DNA of 64,000 bases, taken from contig UQJY01000004.1 in NCBI GenBank assembly GCA_900541465.1, positions 13,257-77,256 on the forward strand, read 5' to 3'. Made by a program: the position numbers and the translations under genes. The notes beneath the pieces were generated by a model that was not told where the DNA came from, did no database searches, and was given only the letters and a program-made list of their open reading frames with translations. This DNA is from an uncultured Fusobacterium sp. (lineage in GTDB: Bacteria; Fusobacteriota; Fusobacteriia; Fusobacteriales; Fusobacteriaceae). Of the stretch, positions 63,614 through 64,000 are shown piece by piece (positions within the stretch are counted from its first letter, which is position 1; every line of letters begins with the position of its first letter).

Positions 63614-63731
63614 GATTGGCAAGTTCCTATCCTCCCAAAGGGCTGCCCCCTAAGTACTTTCAGCGTTTGCAGGCTTAACTTCCAGGTTCGGAATGTTACT
63701 GGGTGTACCCCTGCAGCTCTTCTCACCAATC
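63614..63731 (-). rRNA. rrf: 5S ribosomal RNA
   Basis: About 118 nt. The ends GATTGGTGAG.. and ..TTGCCAATC pair as helix I. The conserved loop CCGAACCTGGAAGTTAAGCC and the AGTACTTAGGGGGCAGCCC half are in place. It follows 23S rRNA on the same strand. Confidence 0.95.
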
Positions 63732-63798
63732 ATTTATAACTTTATTTCATTGTCTTATGCGCTTGGGCACTCGATACTACACAGTAATAACATATAAG

Positions 63799-64000
63799 AT
63801 TAAGATTCCGACTTATTAGTATTGGTCCGCTAAAAACATTGCTGCTCTTACACTCCCAACCTATCAAACTCCTAGTCTCGAAGTTGTCTATAGAGTACTT
63901 ATCTTAAAGTCAGTTTCCCGCTTAGATGCTTTCAGCGGTTATCTATTCCAAACGTGACTACCCAGCTGTGCCACTGGCGTGACAACTGGTACATCAGAGG
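63799..64000 (-). rRNA. rrl: 23S ribosomal RNA, 3' end (partial)
   Basis: The last 200 nt of 23S rRNA. They include GATAACCGCTGAAAGCATCTAAGCGGGAAAC near 63920-63950 and end near GGACCAATACTAATAAG. The gene runs off the window's right edge. The 3' end is set by similarity to known 23S ends and may be off by a few bases. Confidence 0.93.

Overview
The window is low-GC DNA read almost entirely from the minus strand. Gene content points to the genus Fusobacterium or a very close relative. The evidence is a butyryl-CoA:acetate CoA-transferase, a FomA-type porin, a lysine riboswitch ahead of an NhaC-type transporter, a K+-dependent membrane pyrophosphatase, a TAXI-TRAP system with DUF1850, and an envelope PBP1C/alpha-2-macroglobulin pair that fits a diderm cell. 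The species cannot be fixed from the sequence alone. I see no prophage, insertion sequence or CRISPR array.

Layout. 1-9.5 kb: end of a TrkH K+ transporter, a lone PD-(D/E)XK nuclease, the butyrate CoA-transferase, a PLD/helicase/DUF3427 protein bracketed by a short repeat, an IclR regulator and a LemA/DUF2207 membrane pair. 9.5-15.3 kb: thioesterase, tpiA-gpmI, and a tightly packed rluD-rnhB-yraN-zinc ribbon-comF run. 15.4-20.9 kb (plus strand): lysine riboswitch and transporter, a glycine-zipper lipoprotein, and an aminotransferase paired with an odd P-loop protein. 20.9-22.3 kb: infC-rpmI-rplT with an attenuator leader and an AUU start. 22.4-30.9 kb: a DUF1275 protein; a GntR-type regulator with a DcuC-like carrier, PatB/MalY lyase and DUF1893 protein; and a TAXI-TRAP operon. 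31-42 kb: three tRNAs, upp, rpmE, pbpC with alpha-2-macroglobulin, a lipase-like hydrolase, an alkyladenine glycosylase and an exported flavodoxin-fold protein. 42-42.5 kb: a 555-bp gap that I read as two tandem small-RNA genes. 42.5-47.3 kb: hppA, then yicC-gmk-rpoZ-apbE. 47.4-58.7 kb: the rpmG-tRNA-Trp-secE-nusG-rplKAJL-rpoBC superoperon. 58.9-63.1 kb: a CD0519-type membrane protein, a broken GNAT toxin module, an unknown membrane protein and a FomA-like porin. 63.6-64 kb: the 3' end of an rRNA operon (5S and part of 23S).

Most interesting result. The gap between hppA and the exported flavodoxin-like gene holds two copies of an approximately 80-bp promoter unit. Each has an AAACTT, 15-nt spacer, CGTCT signal like an extracytoplasmic (sigma-E type) promoter. 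Each is followed by a short transcript ending in a Rho-independent terminator. The first predicted RNA can pair in two collinear blocks (13 bp with one G-U, then 10 bp) with the ribosome-binding region of the FomA-like porin 20 kb away. It also carries three copies of a UUCUCAA motif that match repeats in the porin leader. This resembles the known sigma-E/FoxI/FomA circuit of F. nucleatum and may be its counterpart here. It is a prediction from sequence and has not been tested.

Other points worth a look are a helicase cassette bracketed by repeats, a rare AUU start on infC, a frameshifted GNAT toxin, a candidate GntR operator and an unassigned PEPCK/HPr-kinase-like P-loop protein.
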